This document shows, one piece after another, positions 62,044 through 64,000 of a DNA stretch of 64,000 nt. A program made the position numbers and the translations under genes. A model generated the notes under the pieces. The model worked only from the letters and a program-made list of their open reading frames with translations, had not been told where the DNA came from and ran no database searches. This stretch comes from Mycolicibacterium arabiense (lineage in GTDB: Bacteria > Actinomycetota > Actinomycetes > Mycobacteriales > Mycobacteriaceae): contig NZ_AP022593.1 in NCBI RefSeq assembly GCF_010731815.2, positions 3,348,001-3,412,000 on the forward strand, given 5' to 3'. Within the stretch, counting starts at the first letter, position 1. Every line of letters begins with the position of its first letter.

Positions 62044-64000
62044 TCAGCGCCAGGCGCGTGCGGGTATGCCCGGCATCCGGTGCCTGCCGCCGAGCGATCG
62101 GCGCGCCGGGGCGACGCGGCCACACTCGCGCAACCCGAAGCGGCCGTGCCAGCGCGCCATCCCCTCGGGCGCCCACCAATTGCGCGGGCCCATCAGGTGC
62201 ATGAACGCCGGCACCAGCAGCATGCGCACCAGCGTCGCGTCCATCAGCACGGCGAGCGTCAACCCGAGCCCGAACATCCGCATGATCGACACCTCGGACG
62301 CCATCAATGCCGCGAACGAGATCGCCATCAGAAGTGCGGCGGCCGTGACGATTCGGCCGGTGCGCGACAGACCGAGCGCGATCGCCTCGTCGTTGTCGGC
62401 CTTGGTCTGCCGACCGCCCTTGAGCCAATATTCGCGGATGCGCGAGATGAGGAACACCTCGTAGTCCATCGACAGCCCGAAGGCGACGCAGAACAGCAGC
62501 ACCGGCACGTGCGCGACCAGTGACCCCGTCGCCGTCGTGCCGAGCGCGCCCAGCGCTCCGTCCTGGAAGATCCACACCAGTGCGCCGAACGTCGCGGTCA
62601 ACGACAGCACGTTGAGCACCACGGCCTTGATCGGCAGGAGCAGGCTGCCCGTCAGCATGAACAGCAGGACGAACGTGATCGCGCCGATCACCAACAGCAC
62701 CAACGGAAGTCGCGCGCTGATCGCCTCGGCGTTGTCGTGGGTCACCTGTGCAATGCCGCCGACGAGGAACGGCTCGTCGTTCGGCCCGACCACCGAGTGG
62801 ATCCAGTCCAGCGGGCTGGGCTTCTCGTCGGTGACGGTCGGGGCGCTGCTGGTGACGGTCAAATACGCACTGCCGTCGACGATTCCGGTCGGGGCGGACG
62901 GCGGGCCGCGCAGCGCGCCGCCCGAGAAGGTCCCCGTGGGCGCCGACACCGACGTCACGTGCCGGGTCGCGGACAGGTCGCGCGCGAAGCGCGACAGCTC
63001 ACCCGCATCCACGTCCGAGGCATCGGGCACCACGATGGTCATCGCCGTCGCAGGGTTGTAGCCGAAGTCGTCGCGCAGCTGGTCGCCGACCTGTCGCGCC
63101 GAGGCCGACGTCGGCAGCATCCGTTCGTCGGGGAAGCCCCACTTCACGTGGAGGAACGGCGCACCAAGTGTCAGCAGCAGCACGGTCACGCCGATGCCGA
63201 CGGCCAACGCGCGGCGGGTCGCGAACCGCGCGGTGCGATACCAGAACGTGCCCTCGAGCGTCGGCGCCGGGCCCGGCCGCCGGAACGTGCGCCGGGCCAT
63301 CGGCCGCAGGTCGAGGGCGTCGATGCGGTCGCCGAGCAACACGATGGCGGCGGGCGCGATCACCAACGCGGCCAACGCCGTCAACGCCACGACCGTGAGC
63401 CCGGCGAAGGCGAACGACTTCAGGAAGTACATCGGGAACAGCACCAGCGCCACCATCGACAGCCCGACGGTCGTCGCCGAGAACAACACCGTCCGGCCCG
63501 CGGTGGCCATCGTCTGACACAGCGCCGTCTCGACGTCCGAACCGGCGGCCCGCTCCTCGCGGAAGCGGCTGGTGATCAGCAGGGTGTAGTCGACGGCCAG
63601 TGCGAGACCCATGGCGATGGTCAGATTCAGCGCGAACGTCGACACCTCGGTGACGTGGGTGAGCAGACGCAGCAGCGCGGTCGACCCGACGATCGCCCAG
63701 ATGCCCACCAGCAGCGGGATCGACGCGGCGAGCAGTCCGCCGAAGACGCCGACGAGCACCAGGAACGTGAACGGGATCGCGAGCGCCTCCATCATCAGCA
63801 GGTCGCGTTCGGACTGCTGATTGATCTCCACGTACGCCATCGCTGGCCCGCCCGCGGTCACGGTCACGTCGCCGCGGGTGCCCGCGAACCGGTCGGCGAG
63901 TTCCTCGGCGTGCCGTTGCGCCTCGCTGCCGCCGCCCGCGATGCCCACCACCACGAGGCCTGTGCGGCCGTCGCCGCTGATGAGCGCGTCGGCGCCTGCG
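62044..64000 (-). CDS. MMPL family RND transporter, C-terminal part
   Basis: The frame is open to the window end, so the N-terminal start is missing; at least 651 residues are visible, about two-thirds of an MmpL of usual size. Clustered transmembrane helices occur in two blocks (LALAVDYTLLITSRFRE in the first block and FGLSMDYEVFLISRIREYW in the second, where the Asp-Tyr pairs are proton relay residues). Between them is the periplasmic porter loop (VVPDASDVDAGELSRFARDL). It exports lipids or siderophores or acts as efflux pump. No cargo can be assigned. A dispersed repeat follows its stop. Confidence 0.9.
   Translation of the reverse strand, partial: AGADALISGDGRTGLVVVGIAGGGSEAQRHAEELADRFAGTRGDVTVTAGGPAMAYVEINQQSERDLLMMEALAIPFTFLVLVGVFGGLLAASIPLLVGIWAIVGSTALLRLLTHVTEVSTFALNLTIAMGLALAVDYTLLITSRFREERAAGSDVETALCQTMATAGRTVLFSATTVGLSMVALVLFPMYFLKSFAFAGLTVVALTALAALVIAPAAIVLLGDRIDALDLRPMARRTFRRPGPAPTLEGTFWYRTARFATRRALAVGIGVTVLLLTLGAPFLHVKWGFPDERMLPTSASARQVGDQLRDDFGYNPATAMTIVVPDASDVDAGELSRFARDLSATRHVTSVSAPTGTFSGGALRGPPSAPTGIVDGSAYLTVTSSAPTVTDEKPSPLDWIHSVVGPNDEPFLVGGIAQVTHDNAEAISARLPLVLLVIGAITFVLLFMLTGSLLLPIKAVVLNVLSLTATFGALVWIFQDGALGALGTTATGSLVAHVPVLLFCVAFGLSMDYEVFLISRIREYWLKGGRQTKADNDEAIALGLSRTGRIVTAAALLMAISFAALMASEVSIMRMFGLGLTLAVLMDATLVRMLLVPAFMHLMGPRNWWAPEGMARWHGRFGLRECGRVAPARRSLGGRHRMPGIPARAWR

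Overview
The window comes from a high-GC actinobacterium and is almost certainly a rapidly growing mycobacterium (Mycolicibacterium type). The mce1 locus, RicR, Zmp1, an LdtMt4-like L,D-transpeptidase, SigG, an Rv0183-like monoglyceride lipase, PntA/PntB and a 13E12-family HNH gene are all mycobacterial hallmarks. From about 1 to 57 kb the gene order follows the Mycobacterium tuberculosis segment Rv0198c to Rv0155 in inverted orientation, with several genes added. The synteny statements are from memory of H37Rv; no search was run.

Region by region. 1-4.8 kb: C-terminal part of the M13 protease Zmp1, a frameshifted GNAT acetyltransferase, a TetR regulator, an L,D-transpeptidase, and a copper-responsive DUF305 lipoprotein-ricR operon. 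4.8-12.5 kb: ilvD, an SRPBCC protein, a small ECF-like sigma factor, an O-methyltransferase, a putative metallohydrolase with a DUF2786 partner, a quinone-oxidoreductase-like enzyme, a lipoprotein and a monoglyceride lipase. 12.5-24 kb: sigG, an NDMA-type alcohol dehydrogenase behind a KstR-like box, a divergent MarR/pirin pair, an exported PQQ-type sugar dehydrogenase, a phosphodiester glycosidase, a large PE-PPE-like exported protein, a fructosamine kinase, an SDR and a YoaK membrane protein. 24-40 kb: the complete mce1 lipid-import locus (fadD5, yrbE1A-B, mce1A-F, four mce-associated genes) with the divergent regulator mce1R. 40-46 kb: lipid and redox enzymes, an Rv0158-like TetR, a 36-residue micro-protein, a MOSC protein and a dienelactone hydrolase. 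46-53 kb: a taurine/sulfonate-type ABC transporter, a heme-oxygenase-like diiron protein facing a CDGSH/HemK-type pair, and a SigF-type sigma factor with a coupled leader ORF. 53-64 kb: CorA, fused PntA plus PntB, an EamA transporter, a TetR-SDR pair, an acyl-CoA dehydrogenase, a 13E12 HNH gene with a DNA-damage promoter, and a partial MmpL transporter.

The genes form a few functional blocks. Lipid uptake and activation: Mce1, FadD5, acyl-CoA dehydrogenase, thioesterase, MGL and alcohol dehydrogenases. Envelope maintenance: L,D-transpeptidase, Zmp1, MmpL. Stress regulation: RicR, SigG, a SigF-type factor and DNA-damage promoters. NADPH balance: PntA/PntB.

No tRNA, rRNA, CRISPR array or intact insertion sequence was seen. 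The most interesting non-coding signals are a RicR box next to a leaderless ilvD promoter, two RecA-independent DNA-damage type promoters (sigG and the HNH gene), a KstR-like operator, two copies of a dispersed palindrome at gene ends, and a 170-bp near-symmetrical palindrome filling a convergent spacer.
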